Origin: Hymenoscyphus infarciens | Taxonomy: Eukaryota; Ascomycota; Leotiomycetes; Helotiales; Helotiaceae | NCBI GenBank assembly: GCA_001414345.1 | Contig: LLCB01000735.1 | Location: 1-10,580, forward strand | Direction of reading: 5' to 3' | Length of the DNA stretch: 10,580 bases | Part shown: positions 1 to 8,720 of the stretch, one piece after another | How the letters are laid out: every line of letters begins with the position of its first letter | Position numbering within the stretch: position 1 is the stretch's first letter | Program-made: the position numbers and the translations under genes | Notes under the pieces: generated by a model | Databases searched by the model: none | The model's input: the letters and a program-made list of their open reading frames with translations, nothing else | Told to the model about the DNA's origin: nothing

Positions 1-20
1 TATAACTACTTAGAATAGAT

Positions 21-56
21 TATTTAATAAGAATATCTTATTTAATATAAATATCT
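21..56. repeat. 18-bp internal duplication in the 69-bp unit
   Basis: Within the long unit, tatttaataagaatatct (21-38) is followed directly by tatttaatataaatatct (39-56), which differs at two bases. Removing one copy gives exactly the 51-bp unit. The same arrangement recurs at 191-226 (with further substitutions) and 362-397. Confidence 0.9.
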
Positions 57-60
57 CTAA

Positions 61-83
61 TCTAAGTAGTATAACTACTTAGA
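61..83. repeat. Palindromic unit junction (10-bp arms, 3-nt loop)
   Basis: The end of one unit and the start of the next form a perfect inverted repeat: tctaagtagt, loop ata, actacttaga. Identical copies lie at 231-253, 402-424, 554-576, 605-627 and 854-876. A version with 9-bp arms and loop tat lies at 753-773. Junctions with ctaggtag have one G:T mismatch. The array is therefore a regular series of potential hairpins or cruciforms about 50-70 bp apart. Confidence 0.85.
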
Positions 84-962
84 ATAGATTATTTAATATA
101 AACTTTCTAATCTAATTAGTATAACTATATAGAATAGCTTATTTAATAAAAATATCTCTAATCTAGGTAGTATAACTACTTAGAATAGATTATTTAATAA
201 TAATAGCTTATTTAATATAAATATCTCTAATCTAAGTAGTATAACTACTTAGAATAGATTATTTAATAAGAATATCTCTAATCTAGGTAGTATAACTACT
301 TAGAATAGATTATTTAATAAGAATATCTCTAATCTAGGTAGTATAACTACTTAGAATAGATTATTTAATAAGAATATCTTATTTAATATAAATATCTCTA
401 ATCTAAGTAGTATAACTACTTAGAATAGATTATTTAATATAAACTTTCTAATCTAATTAGTATAACTACTTAGAATAGATTATTTAATAAGAATATCTCT
501 AATCTAAGTAGTATAAATACTTAGAATAGCTTATTTAATATAAATATCTCTAATCTAAGTAGTATAACTACTTAGAATAGATTATTTAATAAGAATATCT
601 CTAATCTAAGTAGTATAACTACTTAGAATAGCTTATTTAATAAGAACTCTTTATTCTTAGTAATACTACTTAGAATAGATTATTTAATATAAACTTTCTT
701 CTTTAAGTAGTTATACTAATTAGAATAGATTATTTAATAAGAATTCTTTATTCTAAGTAGTTATACTACTTAGTATAACTTATATAATATAAAAACCTTT
801 ATTCTAAGTAGTTATACCTCTTTAAATAGTTTATTTAATATAAAACTTTCTAATCTAAGTAGTATAACTACTTAGAATAGCTTATTTAATAAAAACTCTC
901 TAATCTAAAGAGTAATATTACTTAGAATAATTACTTTTATAAAAACTATTTAGTTTTAAGTT

Positions 963-1980
963 ATTATACTATTAAATATAGGTTCTTTAAGCTATTTTTT
1001 ATATTAAAGCAGATACTTAAAGTATAAGAGAGTAAGACGTATTTAGCTCTAGGTAAGTTCTACTACTAATAATAGATAGATTTAAAAGATATACTAAGAT
1101 ATATATATAAAGGTAGTAAAGTACTAGAACTGGATTATCTATTTAATACTTACTACTTTATTCTTAATTTAATAATCTAGCTCTCTTAGAACCTTCCTTC
1201 TCTATCTCTTCTACGCTTCTTTATAATTATTTTTTAGATAAGCTATAATACTACTAGGTTATTATAAAAACACCTCTATTACTAAACGTTAAAATACTTC
1301 TTATACTATATTTCTATAATACCTACCTCTATCTCTTAATAATACCTAAGTACTTAGTCTTAGTATATATAAGATATCTATTATACTCTTAGAGCTATTT
1401 AGTAATAAATCTCCTAATAATAAGATACTTAAATATAATATAGAACGCTTTATCCCTTAAAAGAATTCTATAGCCTAGTTTTATATCTTATATAAGAATA
1501 TTTAAGAAATAGATCTTTAACGCCTCTCTATTATCTATTTTAGCCTTCTAAAAGATAACTCTCTATATATTATTAATAAAATATCCCTTGTTTCTATTAT
1601 TTAAAAATAATAGGTTAACTTAAGCTATTCTTATTTTACTAAAATCTAATATATCTAAACTAAAATTAGCTTTTTAATAAATATAAGAGAGTTAGATATA
1701 CTCTTTAGTTATTAAAAACTACTTAATAAACTTAAGTTTATAAACCTAGAATATAATAAAACTATTTATAGTCTTCTTAAAGTAAAGGTTTAGTATAAGC
1801 TTAAGAACTAGAAATCCTATTTATAATTAGTTAGTCTCTCTCTTTCTCTACTTTTTTAATATATACTAAATTCTTATCTAAGAACTAGTATTCTATTATT
1901 ATCTAAACTCTTTTACTTTATATCTAAGATATAATTTTTCTTAAGTCTACTAGTTTATTAAAGATAAAAACTCTCTTAAT
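963..1980. other. RIP-mutated DNA, nothing identifiable
   Basis: This kilobase joins the decayed end of the satellite to the first candidate coding fossil. It is AT-rich with few CA or TG sites (for example near 1010, 1131, 1271 and 1589). The frame continuing into the next feature (frame 1) may already be coding from about 1750, but stops are frequent there. I see no RNA gene, no repeat and no intact frame. Confidence 0.6.
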
Positions 1981-2400
1981 AAGAAAGAGTATAAAGCATT
2001 TTATAATATAGAACTTATTCTTTATTCTAATATATATATAATAACTCTTATATAACTTAAGAAGCTCTAGTAATATATAAAACTTAGTATAGTAGGAAAA
2101 GATATATAGTAGTAGTATTATAAGAAGGCTAATAAGGTAGACCTATCTTATAGAGAGGTAGTTATTAATAATGTTATACGTAATATAGTTTTTAATAAGA
2201 TTAATAGTATAAACTATAATTTATCTAGCCTATTATCTCTTTTAGTAAGTAGTAAGTTATATATAGCCTTTCCTATAGCTAAGTTTCTAACTTTCCTAGA
2301 TTATAAGGTAGGTTTCTATAAGTAGAGCTGTTCTTTATTTATAGATAGTACTCTAATAAAGTCTAATAAGAAGATAAAGATTACTAACTTAATATATTTA
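1981..2400 (+). pseudogene. Candidate RIP-broken coding fragment A
   Basis: Frame 1 has only five stops outside one cluster over this stretch. Stops fall at 2053, 2068, 2071, three in a row at 2107-2115, one at 2323, then TAA at 2401. The longest open run is 2116-2322 (69 codons), followed after one TAG by 25 more open codons, making it the least interrupted stretch in the window. The translation has a believable mixture of charged, polar and hydrophobic residues, for example YYKKANKVDLSYREVV near 2116 and KLYIAFPIAKFLTFLDYK near 2251. No start codon or ribosome-context signal can be assigned, and no domain is recognised. All stops are TAA or TAG, so each could be a mutated Gln or Trp codon. 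It might belong to the same dead element as fragments B-D. A chance low-stop run remains possible. Confidence 0.35.
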
Positions 2401-2412
2401 TAAAAGCTAGGC

Positions 2413-2450
2413 GTTAGAGTTAGGTATTAGAGATAGAGTTAGAGTTAGGT
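2413..2450. repeat. Short hexamer-like direct repeats
   Basis: The word ttagagttaggt occurs at 2414-2425 and 2439-2450, joined by attagagatagag, giving a run of about six degenerate 6-bp units (gttaga, gttagg, and so on). Read as coding DNA it would give a simple dipeptide-like repeat in any frame. It resembles TTAGGG telomere sequence only loosely. Confidence 0.55.
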
Positions 2451-2700
2451 GAAATTAGTATTAAAGAGGTAGTCTAGTATCGGTTATTAGTATTAGTTAT
2501 GTTTATTTATTATAGTACTATTAAGTACGCTTTATATATTTTTTCTTTATAGTTTTAGCTTAGTACTACAAAATCTTAATACTAAAATATAGTTTAGAAA
2601 TATAATAACGTTCTAGTAGATATAAACATGTCTCTTTACTTTATATACTACTACTAAGTCTAGAGTACTCTATAAGTATAGCTATTCTAATAGATTTATA

Positions 2701-3060
2701 AGAGTAGTAGGTTTAAGGTTTAGTTATCTAAAGAGGCTAAATTAATAGTACTTTAAAGAAATTACCTTAAAAGTCTAAAATACTACCTATTCCTATAAAT
2801 ATATTTAAGAGAAGTAATAGCTAATTAGTAAGTCTAAAAAGATAGAGTAAGTTATATATTATAAGAAAGACCTAAGAAAGGAGCTAAGAGAGTATAATAG
2901 TTTAAGTTTAGTTATATTTATAAAAGCCTACTTAATTAAATTATTTATAATCTATATATTAGATTTAATACGCGATTCCTCTTAACTATACCTTTATAGT
3001 TAATTAGAAACTTATCATCTACTAAAGAGTTCCTAATATAGATAGTATATAACTTATAAT
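2701..3060 (+). pseudogene. Candidate RIP-broken coding fragment B
   Basis: Frame 1 is open for 44 codons at 2851-2982, between TAA at 2848 and TAA at 2983, with shorter open stretches either side. The open run begins VIYYKKDLRKELREYNSL, which is hydrophilic and helix-like, and then turns hydrophobic (about 2911-2970). Such a charged helix followed by an Ile/Leu-rich segment looks like real protein sequence, but I recognise no family. The same frame continues with scattered stops to about 3600. Fragment A, 300 bp upstream, uses the same frame, which fits a single ancestral gene. No start site can be given. Confidence 0.3.
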
Positions 3061-3722
3061 TAGAGAAAAAAGTAAGAACTCTATAAAAACATTCTATTAT
3101 ATAGAAAACTTATATAATACTAGAAAAGAAGGGTATTAATATAAGAATTTCTCCTATTCTAAGCTTATATATATACTAAAAAGCTATACTAAGAACTTAG
3201 AAGTTATTAAGGTTAGTATAGTAAGATCTTATCTTATTATATAATACCTACGCTCTCCTTATTACACTAGCTTATCTAGTAGTACTAGAAGCTTAATAGC
3301 GTCTAGAGGCAGCTACTATTATAGTACTTAAAACCCTCTTATAACCTATATAAGTATTATATTATTAGTAGGCTTAAGTAAAAGTTAAAAGAATAATTAA
3401 CTTTAGTAATCTATCTTTCTATTCCTTTACTATAAGTAATTTTAATATAGGTTTTAAGATTTTATAATAACTACTCTTTAAGTAAAGATTAAAGGTATAT
3501 TAGTACGTTACCTAGAGAATATTATTAATATATATATTAGTAAAGTATATAAGAGAAAGGTTCTTTTTAACATAGCTTAGAGACTTATTAATTATATTAT
3601 ATATCTACTAAGATATACTTAACTACTTCTCTAATATTATATCTAAGCTAGCTAGGAATTTATTATTATAATTAATAGATAAAAGAGAAGAAAATTATTA
3701 AGAGTAGTAGTTTATACTATCT
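3061..3722. other. RIP-mutated DNA between candidate fragments
   Basis: Frame 1 stays readable but with stops at roughly the density expected by chance. If fragments B and C were one gene, a frameshift or a spliced intron would have to lie between about 3600 and 3720, because C uses frame 3. I see no repeats or RNA genes. Confidence 0.4.
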
Positions 3723-3962
3723 AGTATATCTATAAACAGATTATTATTAATATTAAATAGAGTATTATTTATTATACTATAACTAGGTAAGGTTTAACTA
3801 CTAATAGTTAAGCTTAGTATAAGAGAGAATTAAGATATTAAATTCAAGGTCTATAAGGTAGTTAGAGTAGCTAAATTAGTATATTATAAATAGATTAGGC
3901 TATCTAAGAAGTTAGTATCTTATAAAGTATTAGTTAAATTAGTATCTTAGTAATAGGTTATA

Positions 3963-5060
3963 GTAGACGTTAAATTAATAATATATATAAAGGTTTATAA
4001 AACTATTAAGAAGTTAGTAGTCTAAGAAATAATAAAAGCAGCTATTAAATTAGTAGTAAGAGAAGTTAGAGAAGTTATAGACTTAGTAATTTATATTATT
4101 ATAGCTATAGCAATTAGAAGCGCTATATAAGAGCTCTATAAGTAGAAAGAGAGTAAGTTAGTAATAATTCTATAAATATATAATACTAACCTACCTATAT
4201 ATATTAATTCTTTTATATCTAAGCTCTATAGTCTATTAAAGTTAATCTCTTATAAGCTAAGTAGGCCTTAAGCTAGGCATTATAATATAGAGAGAGCTTT
4301 CTATAAAACTAGTCTATAATAATACTCTTAATTAAGCAAGCCTAGATTATTAAGCTCTATTTATAAGAAATAGTATAAAAGCTATATATTATAATAAAGA
4401 TACTTATAGAAAAGTAATAATAATAATAAGAGTATTTTAAAGAGGATTATAAGAGTAACTAGAATAATATAATTAGATAATTTATAGTAGAGTTAAGGTA
4501 GTAAGAGGTTTATATAAGGTCTATAGAGTAGAGAGCTTAAGTAAACTATTACGTAACTATATACTACCTCTACTACTACCTTACTAACCTATACTCCTTT
4601 AAAAACACTTTCCTACTTTATTACTAGTATACTAATAATATCTACTTTATTAATTAGTATTAATGTTAATTAAGCTTATATATTATATAACTTTTACTTA
4701 ATAAGTTTACTAATATACTTAGAAAATTAAATACTTACTTTTCTAGTAATAAATTAACTTAAGTATGTTAAAAAAGACTTAGTAAAGTATTAGTACTAGG
4801 TACTAGATAATTATAATAATATCTACTATAGTCTAGAGGCTCTAAGTATATATAAAATTAATAAAACTCTCTAAAATAAAGCTATTAAAAGTAATAAAGA
4901 TAAGGAAGATAGTACTCTTATTTTATACTTTATAATTCCTCTTATAAACTTATAATCTATTAGCTACTAATATAAGTATATTAAGAATATAATAGATTAA
5001 GCTTTAAAGGTAATAAGTAAACGAATAACTAAGAAAGATAAGACAAATTCTACTTAGAAA
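3963..5060 (+). pseudogene. Candidate RIP-broken coding fragment C
   Basis: Frame 3 contains several open runs separated by TAA or TAG: 3963-4022, 4026-4127 (34 codons), 4557-4673 (39 codons), 4677-4727 and about 4800-4955 with one stop. The composition shifts along it: a Val/Lys/Glu-rich helical part (about 3960-4130), an Asn/Lys tract at about 4411-4435, a Ser/Thr-rich part beginning TTSTTTLLTYTPLKTLSYF (about 4563-4619), then a mixed part with VLDNYNNIYYSLEALSIYK (4800-4856). These changes resemble domains and linkers of a large protein. Overall stop density in frame 3 across 3723-5580 is close to chance (about 9%), so the case rests on local runs. No transposase, reverse transcriptase or integrase motif is recognised. 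Confidence 0.3.
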
Positions 5061-5520
5061 GCTTCTTATTAATTTATACCTCTTAAGAGTAAAATCAAAA
5101 CCTAGATAGCTGTTCTATTCTACTAGCTCTTATTAAACTAATAAAGACTACTTATATTAGAGGACCTATCTTTACTAGACAACGTCTTATTATATAACCT
5201 TACTAGTATATTAATTCTTAAACTTACTTAGAGCTTTATTATATACTATAACGTAGAATACTAGAGTATAATATTTAAGGCTATTATTAAAGGTAAGTTA
5301 TACTTAACTTAGCCTACTATCTCTTAAAGTAATAATATTATAGTTATTATATATATTAATAAAATTAGAGAATTAACGTAGTTTAAAAATTAAATATATA
5401 ACTTAACTATCTAGAGATTACTTAAAGCTAAGCTTATTAGTTTATTTAGATTATTAGCTAACTAAGTAGTAAAGTAGTATACTTTTACTAATCTTAATAA
5501 TAATTAGTATTAGAAAGTAG

Positions 5521-5937
5521 AGGTATAAACTAAACTTCTTAATTTTAGTAATTAAAAGGCTAAAGAAGAAGAAACGCCTTAGTAGATGTCTTAGGATAAA
5601 CTATAGAAGGAGACTTAGTAGAAGCCCTAAGAGGAGCTATAAGAGAAGCTATAAGAGGAGCTATAGAAGGAGACTTAGTAAGGTATATATAAGCTTCTAA
5701 ATTCTATTTAAAATTAACTTAAAAATTATAACTCCTAGAGTAATAACTAGCTTATAAATAGTAGTAAGCCTTCTAAGGAGAATAAGAAGTATGTTAGAAA
5801 GGATGTTAAGAATAAGAGTAAGTCTATTAAGAGAAAATTAGACGTTATATTAGCTAAGAACGTTTATTTTAATATTATTACTTAACTTAATATTTAAAGT
5901 AGTATTTTTAATAATAATTAATAAAATATAATAATTT
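5521..5937 (+). pseudogene. Candidate RIP-broken coding fragment D, strand frame ambiguous
   Basis: Frame 1 is open for 59 codons at 5521-5697 and has only four internal stops to about 5929. Its middle is an Arg/Lys/Ser-rich repetitive stretch. The competing frame 3 would make the same 12-bp repeats into a Glu/Leu/Gln coiled-coil type sequence (EEL, stop, EKL, stop, EEL, stop, KET), with every stop a plausible former CAG or CAA. Frame 3 is then open at 5760-5882, with basic sequence including KKYVRKDVKNKSKSIKRK. Frame 3 is attractive because it continues fragment C and ends in a basic tail; frame 1 because it has fewer stops. I cannot decide between them, and no family is recognised. Confidence 0.3.
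5595..5680. repeat. 12-bp tandem repeat, about 7 units
   Basis: Units include aaggagacttag (5607), gaggagctataa (5631), gagaagctataa (5643), gaggagctatag (5655) and aaggagacttag (5667). The 20-mer ctatagaaggagacttagta recurs exactly at 5601-5620 and 5661-5680. The period is a multiple of three, so it would encode a four-residue repeat if coding. It is the most G-rich stretch in the area. Confidence 0.85.
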
Positions 5938-6045
5938 TAAAACTTTCTACTTAAAAGGATAAGTAAGTTACTCTTAATTAATAAAAATTTAAGAGTATAT
6001 TCTATTTAGGTTTTATTAAAAGTATAATAAAGCTAATAGTTTTCT

Positions 6046-6300
6046 TTTAAACTCTTAAACTATTTTAAAAGTAACTTCTATACCTTTTATATCTCTAGGT
6101 CTCTTACTAGATAAGCTATATATATCTAGTTATATTATAAAAGTAAAAGTAATATCTTTATCTCCTATATCTCTATATCTTTTATAATATAAGCTCTATA
6201 AATCTAGTTATATTATAAAAGTAAAAGTAACATCTTTATCTCTTATATCTCTAAGTCTTTAATAAGATAAGTACTATAAATCTGGTTTTTATTTTAATAA
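6046..6300. repeat. 78-bp tandem repeat, two full and two partial units
   Basis: Full units are 6124-6201 and 6202-6279. A diverged or partial unit precedes them (recognisable from about 6069) and a partial one begins at 6280. The first 29 bases after the unit start (atctagttatattataaaag onward) match between the two full units, and the remainder is roughly 80-90% identical by eye. The period equals 26 codons. On the minus strand one frame reads RDIGDKDITFTF in one unit and RDIRDKDVTFTF in the next, so the repeat keeps its protein-level pattern even where bases differ. That hints at a former coding repeat, with stops only at possible Gln or Trp codons. The family is unknown. Confidence 0.8.
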
Positions 6301-6339
6301 ATTATTATTCCTATTATATATACCTTTTTAAATTCTAAG

Positions 6340-6653
6340 TTAATACTCTATTATAAATTTTAGTTTTAGTCTAGTATCTAGATCTCTCTATACACTTCCT
6401 TATTCTTATAAGTATCTAAGTTAGCTATTTAGTAAAAAGAATATACGCCTTCTATCCTAGGCTACTATTAGAATGCCTATTTATAATAATAGTATAAACA
6501 ACTTTTAGCCTAGTATAAGCTTAATTATTCTTCTCTAATATACTAATTCTAGCCTTACTAGTACTAGCTATAGTAGAAGAAGTATAGCTAATAACTTTAA
6601 GAATAGTAGAACTGCTTAGAACTTAACTAAGTAAAATTCCCTACTTCTTAGTC
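6340..6653 (-). pseudogene. Candidate RIP-broken coding fragment E (minus strand)
   Basis: Read right to left, one minus-strand frame has about eight stops in just over 100 codons, all TAA or TAG. It includes a 33-codon open run with a Ser/Thr-rich linker (TSSTIASTSKARISILEKNN) and then a basic part (ILIRIRKCIERSRY). The plus strand of the same stretch is stop-rich. A minus-strand frame also runs through the neighbouring 78-bp repeat, but in a different phase, so a frameshift would be needed to join them. This would be a gene running toward fragment D from the opposite side, possibly another inserted element. No domain is recognised. Confidence 0.25.
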
Positions 6654-7689
6654 TTAAATATACTAAAATAATAAATTATAAAGCTAGAAATTAGGGTTTT
6701 AATATACTTTAAAGTTTTAAAACTTATATTAATTAAAACATATATTCTAAGGCTATAGCTATACTTTATAACTCTAAGGATATAAGTATAGCTAAAAATA
6801 GACATTTATATTAAAGCTTTTATAATATACTTTGTTCTTCTAATAGTAGTAGTATTCTAACTTAGGATAAAGATACTAGTATTTTTACTAATAAGAATAA
6901 ACTTAAAAACTAAAAACTAGTATAAAAGCTTAAAAAACGTTAATAGAAGTAACTATAAGAAAAGAGAGTTATTTTATTAGAGATCTAAGTACTAGATATA
7001 AATATACTTATTTTTAGTTCTAAATCTATAACTAAAATTATTATAAGAGTGTTCTATACTAATAAGATATAGTTTTCTTTATAAATAGTTCTTATAAAAT
7101 AAAGATAGAAATTATTTTTAAGAGTAGTTTTAAGTAGAGAAATCTTATCTATTAATAGTATCTTTACTAGACTTTTATATTTTACTAGTAGAGAATTTTA
7201 TTATAGAATAGATAAGTCTATAAGAATTTTTATATTAAAAAGTAGAGTAAGAGAGAGAGAGATTTCTTATTATCTTAGTTTATTAATTAATAAACTTTTT
7301 AAGTAAAGGCTTATAATAAGGTTTACTAGAAAGTATATTCTAACTCTAATTAAGCTTATAATCTTAATTAACCTCTATTATATAAAAAGATAATTAAATA
7401 ATTACTCCTACTTCTTATTTTAGATAGTATAAAGAATTATATTCTTAAATTAGTAATAACTCCTTTATAAAGATCTAAAAAAGGTCTATATTAAATATAA
7501 GACTTTTAAAATAATTAGAGAACTAGGCACTTTATATAATAGTTATATTAGAAGTTAAAAGAATATATTACATAGTATCTAGTAAATAAAGCTTATATTA
7601 ATTATTATATATACTATCTATAATCTCTATCTCTTAAAGTAATATTATAGCTATCTACTTCTATAAGTATTTTATTATATAGCCTTTAA
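6654..7689. other. RIP-mutated DNA, nothing identifiable
   Basis: This is AT-rich sequence with the same CA and TG depletion as its surroundings. A short (GA) run lies at 7251-7262. I see no low-stop frame of useful length, no tandem repeat and no RNA gene. Confidence 0.5.
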
Positions 7690-7930
7690 TATTAACGTTT
7701 ATATTCTACTACTTATATATATAACCTCTTTAACACTTCTCTACTATATAGATAATATCTTTAATTATTATTATCTAGCTCTAGCTTAGCTATAATAGTT
7801 TCTCCCTTTTAGGTTTAATAAAGTTTCTTAGCCTAGTAAGGTTTCTTATTATCTTAAAGTATTTATAAAAGGACTTCTAGGTCTTCTTTCTCTAACTAAT
7901 AGTACTTTCTTTTAAGACTACTAATATAAG
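7690..7930 (-). pseudogene. Doubtful coding fragment F (minus strand)
   Basis: One minus-strand frame gives charged, helix-like pieces between stops, such as GETIIAKLELDNNN and RYYLYSREVLKRLY (about 7735-7810). Stops are all TAA or TAG. The plus strand of the same stretch reads YIDN at 7745-7756, which could be a mutated YVDD reverse-transcriptase box, but its flanks do not fit that family. Both readings are weak and at most one is right. Confidence 0.18.
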
Positions 7931-8080
7931 CCTTAAAAAATAATTAACTAAGTTTTAAAAAAGTAGAAATATAAACTTACGTTAATCTTATTAATAGCCT
8001 TACTTACTTTTAAGTCTACTACCTTAAGAAAACTCTTTATCTAGAAAAGATAAGCTAAGGTATAAAAGTAGAGGAGTTAG

Positions 8081-8641
8081 ATATATAGCTTAAAAAGTAT
8101 CTTTAATTTATACTTATTTCTCTACCTTCTTCTATTATCTAACCTTTATATCTATCTCTTTTATATTAGCTTTCTTAGTTATAAGAAGGTTAGTATTAGC
8201 CTTATAGTATATAGTAATACTTTTAAGCTTAGAGAACTTATAGATAAACTTAGTATACTCTTAGAAAGCTTTTAAAGTATTCTTTTATTAGTAGGAAGGG
8301 AAGTATTATATAAGAATACCTAATTTATAGCTGTTAATAATAATAATATAGCCTAGTATCTTATTAGTAAGGTCTTTTTAAATAGTACTACTTAAGATAT
8401 TATTAGAATTATTAGAAGACTTAGTAGTAGCTATACTATTAAAGTAATTAGTATAATATAATCGAAAGATATAATTATAGATAACTTACTTAAGGTTTAT
8501 TTTAAGATAAATAATAGCTTTACTTAAAACAGGATTAAGGTTTATAAGATAGTAATAAGAGACCTAGATAGTAGTATAAAGAGAATAAGAGTTTAGAGTA
8601 TAGTTATAAAGTTAAGAGTATAATTAGAGGTAGAAAGTTAA
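8081..8641 (+). pseudogene. Candidate RIP-broken coding fragment G
   Basis: Frame 2 is open for 64 codons (8081-8272) and then runs to 8641. Its stops are at 8273, 8321, 8354, 8393, 8459, 8525, 8594, 8621 and 8639, about nine in 187 codons, lower than the roughly 8% expected here. The translation contains FKLRELIDKLSILLESF (8222-8272), IIIDNLLKVYFKINNSFT (about 8474-8524) and a Lys/Arg-rich end with IVIRDLDSSIKRIRV (about 8549-8593). The final TAA at 8639 lies only about 15 bp before a less-mutated island that could be LTR or other non-coding DNA, which would suit the true end of an element's gene. No family or catalytic motif is recognised. Confidence 0.35.
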
Positions 8642-8655
8642 GGTTATATATTAAA

Positions 8656-8688
8656 AGGTGACAAGAGTAAATAGCCTATTAATCACCT
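8656..8688. repeat. Inverted repeat aggtga / tcacct in a less-RIPed island
   Basis: Six-base perfect arms aggtga (8656-8661) and tcacct (8683-8688) flank 21 bases. The stretch 8656-8698 keeps one TG, two CA and two CG sites, far above the local density. It may be a transcription-factor site or part of an LTR; neither can be shown from the sequence alone. Confidence 0.4.
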
Positions 8689-8710
8689 ACGTAACCGAAC
8701 TAAGATAAGC

Positions 8711-8718
8711 TATAAAAG
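8711..8718 (+). promoter_or_regulatory. TATA-like motif tataaaag
   Basis: A good TATA-box match lies just downstream of the less-damaged island (8656-8698), an arrangement typical of fungal LTR promoters. In DNA this AT-rich such motifs are also common by chance, and no paired LTR was found in the window. Confidence 0.2.
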
Positions 8719-8720
8719 GT

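Larger units (their letters stand above)
1..962. repeat. 50/51/69-bp tandem satellite array, about 18 units
   Basis: Head-to-tail units begin with tataactacttagaatag and end with taatctaagtag or taatctaggtag. Unit starts are at 1, 70, 120, 171, 240, 291, 342, 411, 461, 512, 563, 614, then more loosely 661, 711, 761, 812, 863 and 913. Lengths are 50 or 51 bp, except three 69-bp units (1-69, 171-239, 342-410). The 69-bp form equals the 51-bp form plus an 18-bp internal duplication. Units 1-11 are nearly identical. Units from 614 rightward diverge progressively and the last (913-962) is barely recognisable. G+C is very low (line-by-line about 13-20%) and the array has no CA, TG or CG. It has no coding potential. 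It probably continues to the left of the window, since the first unit starts in register at base 1. Confidence 0.95.

Noticed and set aside
1..962. CRISPR array
   Set aside because: There are no unique spacers between repeats; whole units of 50-69 bp repeat end to end, and base composition points to a fungal RIP region.
4411..4430. Trinucleotide (aat) microsatellite
   Set aside because: Only about four to five units, which is expected by chance at this base composition.
7251..7262. (GA) microsatellite as a regulatory or polypurine tract
   Set aside because: Too short (six dinucleotides) and without any flanking structure to give it meaning.
7745..7756. YIDN in plus frame, possible RIP-mutated YVDD reverse-transcriptase box
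   Set aside because: The residues before and after do not resemble Copia, Gypsy or LINE reverse transcriptase, and any Tyr-x-Asp-Asn in AT-rich DNA is likely by chance.
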